Positions 11,597 through 24,300 of a stretch of DNA of 64,000 bases are shown here, one piece after another. The stretch is from NCBI GenBank assembly GCA_026874595.1, contig CM049310.1, positions 25,341,058 to 25,405,057 on the forward strand, written 5' to 3'. Made by a program: the position numbers and the translations under genes. Under the pieces are notes generated by a model. That model saw only the letters and a list, made by a program, of their open reading frames with translations. It ran no database searches and was not told the origin of the DNA. Every line of letters starts with the position of its first letter. Positions within the stretch are counted from its first letter, which is position 1. Source of the stretch: Sipunculus nudus (taxonomy: Eukaryota; Annelida; Sipuncula; Golfingiida; Sipunculidae).

Positions 11597-13165
11597 TCAG
11601 TTCAACACCATGGCAACGTATCACTATCTGTTCATGGCTGTTTTAATACCGTGAGCCGGTAGTGGTCAAATGTTTCTTTTTAGATAAATGTAAAGTGGGG
11701 TTATCCCAGACCTTGGATATGGTTAAGGCGTTATTCACCTTTGCACCAACATGTCATGATCAGCCATGATGTACAGATATGCATAATTATTCGCATTTCT
11801 GACATTAACATCAGTGTTCAGGTGATGTTCTCTGACAGGCTATAGCTATGAAAATTATACATGAAAGGGATGGTTCAGAGGGGGAGGGGGATGGGTGGAT
11901 TTAGGGATTTTACCCCTACCCTCTTACTGGGAGAAATTAATTTATGTGGTGTTTTCCCATAATGTTGATTTTTACCACTTTCTTAGAAACTTTGTTTCTG
12001 AGTGTAAAAATAATTAACCAATCCATTGAATCCTGGATCCACTCCTGCATGTATGTATCATCATTTAATTATTGATTGAAGACATGCATTGCATTTTCTG
12101 AATGCAGAATAATGTTTTGACTGAATATTTTAGGCTTTAATATTTGGTATGGTTGATCTTCAGGATATTTGAACATTAGCCTGGTTAACATCATTAAATA
12201 TCAAGTGGCTATAATTTCAATGTTGACCATCAGGCTGAATGTCCAGTAAAAAAAATACGGGTGACTTCATGGTATTAAGATGTTTAATTTAAGTTCAGTC
12301 TCAGTTCTGGTGTCCGTAATTATAGCAATATATATAAGCTGTAATAAAGTTAATGATGAGGCTGTAACTGTACATTATATCACAATACAATACGTAAAGC
12401 AGTATTCCAGTCATGATCGGATACATGATACTATACATAAAGGTAGTATTAGAGTTTATTGTATGCTGTTCTTTGTTCAAGTTGCCATGCTGTTGCCTCC
12501 ATCATTCAAAAATGAAAATAATGATATGGTGTTATTATATGCTGCAGACCTAGGAATAAATGTCAGAATTTCTGTTGGTCATATATTGTTAGCTTGTTGA
12601 TACAGGGACATCTGATGATACCAATACGATATTCAACCATGTATCGGGATGTATCAGTGCACCAGTGATATGTTGCAACCCTAGTTATATTCATTCAGCA
12701 GGCAGAAGCCAGTAGCCTTCCTTTTTTTTAGACTAAACCTGTACAACAGTACCAGCAAATATTGAGTTGAAAACCTTCTAGTGCCAACCTATCTACAATA
12801 CTTTTACAGATTTTACATACACATATGCACATGATTTAACCAAGACAGTTATTGATATTTCCTATAGGCACTGTTTGATTTTTATCCATTTTATTTTATG
12901 AAAATATTTTTACCAATATGTTGAACCCATTTCTCCTGAGACTTACTATGGTGCTGACACCTGTTGTGTATTAAAATATATATTTGTGTACTTGTGACAA
13001 CAATAGCAAAATGCTGACAAACAAACGCTCAGGCCCAAAGCTTTCAAAAAAGGTTCCCAGGAACAACCTTCATAGAACTGATGTTCAATGCAATATTTGT
13101 AGTAAAAGAAACCTCCTTTTTAAATGTTTATCTCTAACTGTTGTTACAGTGTTTCATGATTAAAT
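11597..13165. other. No gene recognised; 3' flank of the bromodomain-like gene
   Basis: AT-rich with small open frames only. AATAAA at 12343-12348 is a candidate poly(A) signal for the gene ending at 11596. Nothing else supportable is seen. Confidence 0.35.
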
Positions 13166-14300
13166 GGTAAGGATATCTATTATTAGATGTCATAGATTGT
13201 CAGAAATATATTATTAAATAAAATAGAGTGGTAGACATCTTATAAAAATGATATAAAATATAGATTGTTACATATTTATTGTCAGATACTGGGGAGTACA
13301 AAATATCTGTTAGATTTTGTAGATTGTCAGCTAATATTAAATTAAAGGATGGTCAAACAACTGTTCTCAAATGTTATGGACTGTTAAATATAATATTAGC
13401 TATTAGAGATTTGTATCTATTTGAGAATGTTAGACATCTGTTGTTAGATTTCAGGAAGTGTTAGAGATCTGTGATAGATCTCATTAGACAGACATGGTAT
13501 TATATAGTGGTGTTAGACACCTGTTATGAGATATTAAAAAATGTTAGACATCTGTTATTAGATGTGAGAGTGTCAGATATCTATTATTTATTTATTTATT
13601 TATTACAACATTCTGCAAGGTAACCTGTTGTAGATTTACACTTCTGCCGAAGTAGGGCCCTGTTCAAGGTATAAAAACCAATAAATTTATGGTCAATATG
13701 ACAATGATATATAAATACCAGTTTCAGTATAAATGTAAATAAAACAATAAGAAGGCAAAACCAATACAAATTGATAGATTATACTTGAAAATCATTAGAT
13801 TATCATGTACATATCAGTGAACTAAGACCAATTAGTTAGCAACATGCAACTGAATCTGCAACTTAAATAGGGGGTAACCTATAACACCTCCCTAAATCCT
13901 AACGCTAACTTAATATTAGTATGTTACCATGACAAATACACCTGATAAATGTATGTATAGCTTCCTTTCTGTTGAATGCCTCACCTGTAATTCTTTGTAT
14001 GACCTTTATGCATCTGGATATCTTATATGTAACATATTTGCTTGTCATCCTTGTATACCTATTAAATGTTTATATAATGTTCAACTAATCTGTGATGTCA
14101 TGTATTAGCAAAATACTGTTATTGTATGAAGAGTGAACCTAATAAAGTTAAGTTCCATTATTAGATCTTAAATTGTGTTAGACATCTATTATCAGATGTT
14201 AAAGAGTTAGACATCATGTTTTTTCAGATGTCAGAGAATTATAGATATGTGTTGTTGTTAAAGTATGTCAGAAGTCTGTAATATGCCTGGAGAAGGTTCT
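13165..14300. repeat. Degenerate short tandem repeat (ttagacatctgttattagatg-like) with an insertion
   Basis: Variants of 'gttagacatctgttattag' recur irregularly at 13170-13590 and again at 14150-14290. The two halves are separated by about 570 bases that start with (tttat)n near 13583 and look unrelated to the repeat. The simplest reading is one degenerate array split by an inserted element whose A-rich tail lies at its left end (minus orientation). Confidence 0.5.
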
Positions 14301-15109
14301 CTTTTGGGATGTCTGAATTGTTTGATACTTAAGTATTGTTAGACAGGTGTCAGCAGCTATTTTACAATTTAGACATTTTAATTGTTTTAAAAATCTTTTA
14401 CTGGTCATGTGTCCATATACCACAAAAGGGTGCAAATATTCAGCATGTTTCTTTACCTTATAATGATAAGATAACTGTTAAATCTTTTGTTGACTTTTAT
14501 GTTTATTTACATAAATTTTTAGATGCACTGGTGCTTCCGTCATTCCAATATTTTTAGTTTATTTCATCATATACATTATCTCACTGATGCATGTAAAGTT
14601 TTTTTTTATAATTTTGTTTATTTAAGAAAGAAATGTTTTAAGAAAATGAAAGAAAAAAAACTTAAACGTATTGACATCTTAACATGCTGCGAGTACACTT
14701 TTTAATTTTTTAAGCAAAGAGTGAAAATCTTGAAGTGATTAATTTTGGATTTGACCCTCACATAATTGTTAATCAGCCAAAGAGTAATTTTAGTGTTTTG
14801 GTAAGTTTGTTTACCATTTGTCCACCAGGGGGATGCATTCATGATTCTGTTCACATTAAGATGTTATTATACATTAATCCACAGAGCTCTTTGAGTGATG
14901 CCATGGAGAATATTAAATAAACATCAAAAGACTGACAATGAACTTCATTATTTGTGAAGACATAAATATATCATACAATTAGGAAGAAAAGATACACATT
15001 TTGGCAAAGACCCAAGAACATTCAAACTTATTTTACTTAGCTTGATGAGGGTTCAACTGAGCTAAAACCTGTTTGAATGAGTCCCATTTTGTGACCCACT
15101 GCTTGCTAT

Positions 15110-15114
<5 letters not shown>

Positions 15115-15194
<80 letters not shown>
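15115..15194. repeat. (TA)n microsatellite, 80 bp
   Basis: Uninterrupted TA dinucleotides across 15115-15194. Confidence 0.97.
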
Positions 15195-15196
<2 letters not shown>

Positions 15197-15647
15197 GTAT
15201 TGTTGGGACAGTATTGTTGTCATATATTATATACTTAATCTCTTATAATTAATGTTCCTCTGGCTTCCACTTTGACAGACACCTTGATTGAAATCCGCTT
15301 TGACAGACACCTTGATGGACAGACTTTATCTGTCACAACGCGGTGATAATATAATTAATGATAACCAAAATAATTAATTATGTGGTAAGTCCTTTGTTCT
15401 TATTGATCTTCTCCTTTATTACCTCACTGCTCTACATCATGAACCTGACTTGTTCTAAGGACACTGGGAAGAGAGTGGTTTCTCAGGAGCAGAATATATG
15501 ACAAATCCTTAAAAAAGACTGGTGTCTGCTCACAAGGAGCAACATACCAGAACTGATGTCAAAATCACAGTGCACAGATTATAGTACTTTTACTCTAACC
15601 TGACTATGCACATCTTGTGAACACTGTTGAGGAAAAAATTATCTTAT

Positions 15648-18600
15648 AACTCAGCTGACTGAAAGTCATCTGAGCTATAGCTATCACTCTGTCCGTTGTC
15701 CTTCTGGCGGTCTGTCCGCGGTCATCCATTTACATAATTGTATAATGGTAACCTTCGGACCTAGAATCTTTAACTTAATATCCAGGAAGGTCCATGAAAA
15801 GCCTCCTTTGAAACCTGAAATTAGGTCACTGCAACTTTTATCCAAAGAGCTATATGGCTTGTAAGTATCCCCCAGAATAATTAAAAAATTGATACAAAAG
15901 CATCAGTATCTGAATAACTAAAACATTGATTGCGGTGAATCTTCTGTGCATATTGATCATGGAATGTATCATCAGTTCCAGTAGACTGGTGGTGCCACCT
16001 GTATTTTTAGCGAACCTGTGAGCTTATGGGATGGTGTGGCGTCGTCTGGCGTCCATCGTCCGTCGTCTGTACGTTAACCCAACCTATCTTGAAAACGGCA
16101 AGAATTAGCATCACAAAATTTTATGCATAAAATTAGTCATCTAAAAAACTCTATCTGATTTTGCTTATTTTTTGGCTAACTGCATTTTCTAAGATTTTAT
16201 AGGGAAAAAGCTAAAAGAGCTTAAAAAATCTTCTTCTCCAAATCTGGTTAGCCAAATTGTCCAATATTTTACAGAAATGATTCCTGGAACAATCTCTCTC
16301 AAGTTTGTTCGAATGATTTAAGTTCGGTGATTTTTGGCCGAGTTGCAGGAAGTTGAACTTAGTCATCTGTCCAAAAAAGCATACTAAAATTACAATCTCA
16401 GAAATGGCTTGAGCTATCATCACCAAATTTTATGCCAATGTTGGTCACATGAGTCATATCTGAAATTGAGGTATTGGTGGCGCCACCTGCATCGGCCTTT
16501 TTTGTACGGGGGTCATCAGTGCCAGTATCATACTGACAGCTACAAATAACTTCTTCTCTGAAACGATAAGGCCCAACTGTTTAATATCACACAGAAATTA
16601 TCCTAGGGTAGTGCTTTCTGAAGTTTGTTCAAATGGTTTCAGTTCAGTGACATTTGGCTAAGTTATGGGAAGCTGAATTTAGTCATATGCCATAACAGCC
16701 CATGTTAGCTAAGTGGCTACAAAATTCGTCTTCTCAAAAACCACTAGGCCAAATTCTTAAATCTCACACATTAATTATAATTAGATGTTGATAATTCAAG
16801 TTTGTTCAAATGGTTTTGGTTCAATGATTTTTGGCTGAGTTATGGGAAGCTGTATTTTCCCATATGAGTTATAAACCTACAAAACGTTTTTCGACAGGTT
16901 ATCTATGGAAAATATTGACAAGAATGTTTTTTAAAAGCTTTTAAAAAATGTAGATTTATGATATTACATATCATCTGTACACTAACTCATAATTTCTCAG
17001 GAATAGCAGGAGCTACCATCCCCATATTTTATGCAATTATCTGTCACATATCAAATGTTGATGGATTCAGCTTATTTTTGCTATCTGCATTTACTTAGAT
17101 TTTACAGGGAAAAAGCTGAAAAAAAACTTAAAAAGTCTTCTTCTTGTAAACGGTCCAGCCAAATTGTTCAATATTTTACAGAAATGATCCCAGAGGCGAG
17201 CCCTCTCAAGTTTGTTCAAATGGTTTGTGTTGGATAAATATTAGCAGAGTTACATAACAGGCCAAGACTGTGTATGTTTCTTTAAAAGGGTGAGAAACTG
17301 CCAACTGTTTTAGATTTGGCAACAGATCAAGAGTTCATTCAGTGCAGCCAAATATAGGTCAACAGTTCAATCAGTGCAGCCAAGCACAAGGCATGTGATC
17401 ACCTCATGGGCAGCATGTGATCATCTCATGGGTACCATGTGATCACCTCATGAGTATCATGTGATCACCTCATGGGTGCCATGCCCCTCAGGGCTGCCTA
17501 TGGAGCCAGTCTGTGAGCTTATGCAATTGTGCGGCTACTATTTCAGATTTGGCAATAGGCAAAAGGTCAGCCTGGATTTATTTATTGCTTTGGCAGACTG
17601 CCAACAGATTATGCAACAGGTCAAGAGTTCACTCAGTGCAGCCAGGTACAGGTCAAAAGTTCAATCAGTCTAACCAGGTGCAGGTCAAGAGTTCACTCAG
17701 TGCAGTAGCCTGAGCCAGTAATTTGTCACAGTACACTCGGGGCAACAGCCTTTCTCACCTAAGCCTGGTCATCCCTGTGCATCAGTCTTAAGGTAAGTTT
17801 GATGTATTGGCCTGATATTCTGACCTGTCCATGTGTCTTTAATGGCTTTCTCGTTCACAAGACAGGTGTTGCCATCTACAATGACTTTTGCAAAGTGTAT
17901 GTGCCTGCTTAATTCTACAGAGGAATTTGATATATCAGCCTGGAATTGGGCATATTTATACATGTCAGATGGCTTTGTCGTATACAAGACTGGTGGTGCA
18001 ACCTACAATAATTTTTTCGTTGTGTGCACCCATGCCAGAATTTCAGCAGTGATGTTTGTGTATTGTTTCTTGTTCAAAATGTTTAGTACTTGCATTGTTC
18101 ATATATATGAAAAGTAGTGGTTCAGCATTGAAGCGTTATACCTGGTGTATATCCATATGCACAGGTTCGCATTAGGCCTGTAGGCCTTGTTTTCAAATTT
18201 ATATGCAATTTTTTCTCTATTTTTGAGAATTTTAAAGAAAGCAGTCCTGCCGTTAATAGGACACGAACCATAATGGTTAGACCTAGAAAGTTGTAACTGT
18301 ACTTCTAAGGAGGTTCCAGGCAAATCTCCTTTGAAACCTTAAGTTATGTCTTGCAGACCTATATTTTGTGAACTACAGGCCAAAAACATGATTTTGAGCA
18401 CTCAGTGAGTCGACAGGGCACATACACTATCCATTTGGCCAAAAATCTTCAACATGACATTCAGGGAGGTCCTGGGTAAATCTCTGTGGAAACCTGAAAT
18501 AATGTTTCTGGTAAAATCTTTTGAAGCCTAAATAAGGTCACTGTAACCTATTTCTGAGGACTATTGGCAAACTGCATGATTCTGAGCACTCTGGGAGACC

Positions 18601-18672
18601 GGGAGTCATTTTACCCATTGTTCAAGGTTTCTTCTATTCAGCTGAGCTTCATGGCCAATGGGCCACTTGTTA
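15648..18672 (-). repeat. Large dispersed repeat element, minus orientation
   Basis: The left boundary reads tcagctgactgaaag / tcatctgagctatagc followed by a Ctgtccg-rich stretch. The right boundary reads cagctgagcttcatggcc / aatgggccacttgtta. The plus-orientation copy at 45653-47176 has the reverse arrangement of the same ends. The interior contains unit A-like blocks (15730-16000, 18140-18660), a unit B-like block from about 16007 (gtgagcttatgggatgg), and repeated ~650-base segments with 'tttgttcaaatggttt' and 'gagttatgggaagctg'. No transposase or reverse transcriptase is visible, so it is probably non-autonomous. Confidence 0.55.
17391..17480. repeat. Four tandem copies of a ~25-bp unit (catgtgatcacctcatggg)
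   Basis: The unit catgtgatcacctcatggg recurs four times with single-base changes between 17391 and 17480. The flanks carry repeats of 'gttcactcagtgcagcca' with 'acaggtcaa'. It lies inside the larger element 15648-18672. Confidence 0.8.
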
Positions 18673-21118
18673 AATTTTGATTTTCATTCATAAAATTGCA
18701 GTCATATAGTCTTTTAAACCACAACTGGCCATACAGAAAAGGTTCTGTGCTACAGAAAAAAATTACGGGTTATGTATTTATAACATGTTAAATGCATCAG
18801 ATATTATCAGTCTGTTGTGAATGTTTGTTTTTTCTATCAGAAAATGCCAAAAACTTGAAGAACTTAATATCAAGCGGAGCTCATGAACGTTACAAATAAA
18901 AGTCAAATAAAACAAAGTCAATACACTTGATGCACAATATATACTTGTCGTTAATTTCACAATTTTACCTTCAATCACATTGAAACAGAAGTTGATACCT
19001 ATTTGAATCCACACACTTTTTGTTGAAACATGACATTAATTATCTGACAGTTCACTGGTAACAAGAAGCCAAACATACATGAGCATTGGAGGATAAAACA
19101 TGAGACTAATCTTTTACAAAACACAACTAAGCATGTTCCTATGGTGACAAAGGAAATGTAATATCTGTTTATGAATCATCCTCATTAACATGGTATAAGG
19201 CATGATAGGATAAAATTATATTATTTATCATGGAAAAGATGATCAAAATTAAAAATATTTAAAACATGCTTTTCATGACAAAAACAGGAATATGATATGT
19301 GTAAAAGATTTGTTAACAAAAAGTTACCATACACAACCATGAAACAGTAATCTTGTAAATTCAACAGCTAATCAGTAAAGTTGTAATTAAACATCCATTA
19401 TTATATGATACCATTAAGGCTTAGATACAGGGGCATCTGACAATACAAAAACAATATCTGATGTCAGATTTTGATGAACTGTTTCATTGGTGGATTGTTC
19501 CTGACTCTCTCACCTTAAAGTTCATGCTCACTGGAGCTTATCTCCCTTCATGTGAAAGGCCACTACTTAAAGATCAGCTGGCTGACCAGTAGATGAAAGG
19601 ACAATATGCAAAGCTAGACAAATATTCAGATATTAAATCTAAATTATAAATAAATAACAACTATTTATCATTGCCCATGTCAGTGCCCCACTGCCAGTGG
19701 CTCCATTATGTAGAAATACAGTAAAACAGTAAAACCATGCCTAATGACCATCTAAGTCAAGTTACCACCTCAAAATAACCACTACTATTTCACTGTCCCA
19801 TTTCTTATATGCTCTGTAAATCAAACTTTGCATAGACGATTACCTCAAACATGTGACCACTTTATAGAGGTTCTGTTGGTGGTTGTAGTTTGAGGTTTAA
19901 CAAGATTTCTATACAATATATATATAATAATTATTCGGTCCATCCTGTATTCCTGTGCAAGCCCATTACAGTGTATTAACTGAGTGAAAATGTTACTGTT
20001 TGAAATGCATGACATGATAAACAATAGAATTATAACAATTATTCAATAAAACCATTTGTATACACTATTTATGCCTTTACCATTAAAAAACATCTATACC
20101 TGATTTGAAAATACTATCAAATGCTGATATGAAAATTATTTATGTAATGGTTTACCAAACAAAAATACTTTCTTAAATGCTGACTCCAATTACTGGCCAT
20201 GGTCACCCATGATCAGTTACAAACACATTTTACATTCTGACCATCACAAGTACTAAGATATTTAACATGTCAAGTCCATGCAGTGTATAGAATGTAAGGA
20301 TAGAAGTCTTAAAATATTGTGTATATATAAACTATGCCACTCTAATAATAATACTCAAATAACAATAAAATATATATCCTTCAAGCAATTTAATTTTTGC
20401 ATACATCGGTCCTCAGCTTATATTAAATTATAAAACTGCCAGAGGTGTTACTCCTCTGTTACACCTCGACAGCTGCTTTTGTATAGTTCAATAAAATAGC
20501 ACCTTTTTTGTATGCACAGGTGTAGCAATAACATATACACAGTAATCTTATACTGGACAAGCTCACACAAAAATACTTGGAAAAAAAAGATACACTATCT
20601 TTATTTTACTTATTTATGTCATATTAAATGTTGTGAGACATGCTGAATAGTACATGGTGTATTTTATTCTCTGCCTACATAAAAGTTTACATTATCCATG
20701 CTTCCATGAGTATCCTCTCTGTGAAATTTAAGAAAATCGGGTCCTGGATATGTTTCAATGAATAACCTACTGTATTTTGTCATAAATAAGTGATGTCCAC
20801 CAAAGAAGGAGTTCAGATATGAGCTGGCTCCACTGTACATGTGTTTTAAACTATCTTTAGTAGGCACGTTGTGAATTGCATGTTTAAGGCACATTTAACC
20901 ACAAAGCACATTGTATATAATGTTTTCATTATTGCATATTAAGGAAATCACTTCTTGTCTTATAAAGCACCATCTAACTGATAATGATATCATGCTTTTC
21001 ATTGTATTTAGCTTGTATGTTTCCCCTAGCAGTGTTGACATCCTACAACAGATATCATTATAACACACCCCATAGTACCCCCACTCTCCTTATAGACAGA
21101 TACTCTCCAGACATACAC
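18673..21118. other. Intergenic; probable 3' UTR of the FMO gene at the right end
   Basis: AT-rich, no gene recognised. On the minus strand, AATAAA lies at 20668-20663 and at 20605-20600, about 450-520 bases beyond the FMO stop, so about 20590-21118 is a candidate FMO 3' UTR. The rest shows nothing supportable. Confidence 0.35.
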
Positions 21119-21375
21119 CTAGAAACCAAACAGCCATCTGAAGACCATCAGAACCACAATAATGAGCAGGACCTTAAACAAGATCCCTAAATCCTCATTT
21201 CCATCAGAGTCTGTTTTGCGGGTTTTCATTGGAGCAAACACTCGTTCCCACTGGGTTTCGATGGCTTGTTTAGCTCCGCCCCATTTCCCTGGTCCCGCCA
21301 AGCGGTATTGGTATGGAGTGCAAGGTCCAAACAGTATATGTAGAGCCAACTTGGGGTCACTCATCAGAAACTTTT
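21119..21375 (-). CDS. FMO exon 4 with membrane anchor and stop
   Basis: The acceptor is tatttacag before 21375; it enters in phase 1 and stops at 21121-21119. It encodes [30 protein letters not shown] and [13 protein letters not shown], all characteristic FMO C-terminal motifs, then an acidic linker and a terminal hydrophobic segment ([19 protein letters not shown]) fitting the usual FMO tail anchor in the ER. It is separated from exon 3 by 5.7 kb, mostly a gypsy insertion. Confidence 0.93.
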
Positions 21376-24300
21376 CTGTAAATAATAAACACAGAACAAA
21401 TATCATTAAAATGATAAATTTATATTCTGACCAATTAGTACAGTTTGCATAACAAAAAATGGTTACCACAAGAAAATATGCTGGGTTTTTTTTCAGAGGG
21501 AGAATATGGAGTGTTTTGTACTTAACATGTTTCAAATATGAAGATGATCCATACCTAGAATCTGGATTCTAGAATCCACAGGTTAAAAATGTTATATGTG
21601 GTTCACACACATATATTGGTCAAGAATAATCAAGTCCCATTTGGAGAACACTCTTTATTACTGCTGCAAAGCCATACAACGTTTACACATCAAACGTATG
21701 CTTCAGGACGCCGCCATGTCGTCAAACTAAATCCTTATATGGTATTAGTGCGCTAGGGGTGTTATGTCATTCTGACTGAGTATAACGAAATAGTGCCTTA
21801 ATAGCTTACTATAATATCCCTATTTTTCTGAAGTGGATAGCTGTCATAACAATGTATATTATAATAAAGAATACCTTAATATGAAACTTGTCTTAGTGTG
21901 GCTCTATGGCATGTTACACAATTATGTTATGTGTAAAGTGTGTCACTGGTATCTCAGAACGATTTCACTTAAAATCTCAAGAACTTTGTCTAAATAATTA
22001 CTCTGACACTTTATAAATCATTGTGTATGATCTTCTGGATAACTCTATGCATGTTTATTATCATGGCGTCACATAAATAAAATGAATGAGCAATACAAAG
22101 CATATTAATTCTAAGGAACGGTGATCTGCCCACGCTCCTTTTACAATGTTTCAAACACCTATGGGTTTGCAATATTTACACACCAAGTCCATTTTTCACA
22201 TATCAAGTCGCCTCGGCGGTTTTATTGTTCTACCTGATTTTGTACGTTTTACGTTCGGATTATTACTTGTATCTCCTTTATCCGGATTTGTGTTTGAGGT
22301 GGTTTCATGGGTACTGTCATCACGAGTGATTCCTGTAGGCTCCTGTATGTCTATGTCTGGATCGAAGTGAACATGATTTGGCACTGGCCTTATGTGGTGT
22401 CTATTTCTTCTCAGTATGGTGCCTGTTGGGGTTTCCACTGTGTATGACCAAGGTTCTGGTAGAACTTGTCTCACTACTGCCGGTTGCCAGTTCCCATCTG
22501 GTGTGTGTAGGATGTTAACACTCTGGCCTCGCTGTAAGGGTGGAATTTCTTCCCCCGCCTTCTGATCGAAGTACATTTTCTGCTGTGTTTGACGGTCGGC
22601 TAACCGTTGCTGTACATCTTCTCTTCCTGGTGAGATATTTCTTATTTTGGCTGGTATGTTTGTTCGAAGTTGACGCGAATTAAACAACTCTGCTGGTGAT
22701 GGCAGGTGGTGATCAATAGGTGTTGCTCTTAACAGTAGTAGTGCCATGTCTGGGTCTGTGCCAGCGGCACGAGATTTTGCTATCGTGGTTTTGACAAGTT
22801 TTACCTGGCTCTCACTAAAGCCATTCGATTGGGAGTCTGGAAGTCTTTAGCTCAATTCCCCAGTTTGATGCAAATGTTCTAAACACTTCACTATCATACT
22901 GTCCTCCATTATCACTGTATATTACTTCTAGTATGCCATATTCTGAAAATATGCCTTTCATGAAGTTCACAATTGTCTGACTTGTTGCATTTCCCCTGAT
23001 CCGTCGGACTAATGGGAATTTTGAGTAATAGTCACTTATCAGCAAATATTCATCTCCTTCAAGCTTGAACAGATCAGTGCCTATTATCTGCCACAGACGA
23101 GTTGGTAATTCAGGCTGCATCAACGGCTCTGGTCGTTGTTTTGTCTTAAACTGCTGGCATATCTCACAGTTCTTGATGCATGACTCAAGATTTTGTGCCA
23201 GTATACACACGAGCGTGCTCGAAGCTGTGTTTTGTCTATCCCCTGGTGCGATTTGTGTAATTTCTGAAGAATCTCACTCTGAAGTGTAGCAGGGATTATC
23301 ACTCTGCTGCCTTTTAGGATGATGCCATCCTCAAACGGCAGTTCGTCGCGATATGACCAGTATTTACGTATGTCTGGCGACAGAGTACTTCTTTCAGTGA
23401 CTGTAATTCCTGGTCCTCTGCGGTCTGCACAGCTAGTGTCTTGATTTTCTGTGGAGAGAACTGCACAGGATGAACACTAACATCAAGGTCAATGAGTTCA
23501 CTGTCTCGGCTTGGGGATCTAGACAGAGCGTCAGCTAACAACATTTCAGATCCTGGTTTGTATTTTATCTTGAAGTCATAATGCTGGACACGAAGTAGCA
23601 TGCGTTGTAACCTAGGGGGCGCTGCTGACAGACTTTTCAGGTGGATCATCTCTAGTGGTTTGTGATCCAATTCGACTATAAACTGTTTGCCAAACAGGTA
23701 AGTATGAAATTTCTCGCAGCCAAATACTATGGCTAGCATTTCGCGTTCGATGTTTGCATACCGTTGTTCACAGTCAGTCAGTGATTTTGAGGCGAATGCT
23801 ATAGGCCTGTCATTCTGCATGAGTACTGCACCAAGTCCTCTGGTTGAGGCATCCACATTTACCACAGTGTCCGCATCTGGGTTGAAATAGCTAAGAGTGG
23901 TTTCCTCACAGATTAGCTCCTTATCTTGTCAAAGGATTTCTGATGTGCAGCAGACCATTCAAATATGGCGTCCTTTCGTGTTAGGTCTCTGAGAGGTGCA
24001 GTCAGTTGAGATAAGTGAGGTATGAACGGTGACATGTAGGTTGCAATGCCAAGGAACTCCTGTAGTTTCTTTACACTGCTAGGCGGTTCTAGCTGTTTGA
24101 TATCTGTGATTTTATCTGGATCTGGATGGACCCCTTGTGAATCAAAGATCAGTCCAAAGAATTTCATGGATGGTTTCTTTATCTCACATTTGTGACTGTT
24201 AAAAACTAAGCCGTTCTCTCTGGCAACAGACATCAGATGGTGCAAGTTTCTGTCATGTTCCTGCTCTGACTGTCCGTAAACACCAACATCATCTGCAATG

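Noticed and set aside
20664-20894. Minus-strand open frame of 76 codons
   Set aside because: Falls in the probable 3' UTR of the FMO gene, just before the candidate poly(A) signals; no domain.
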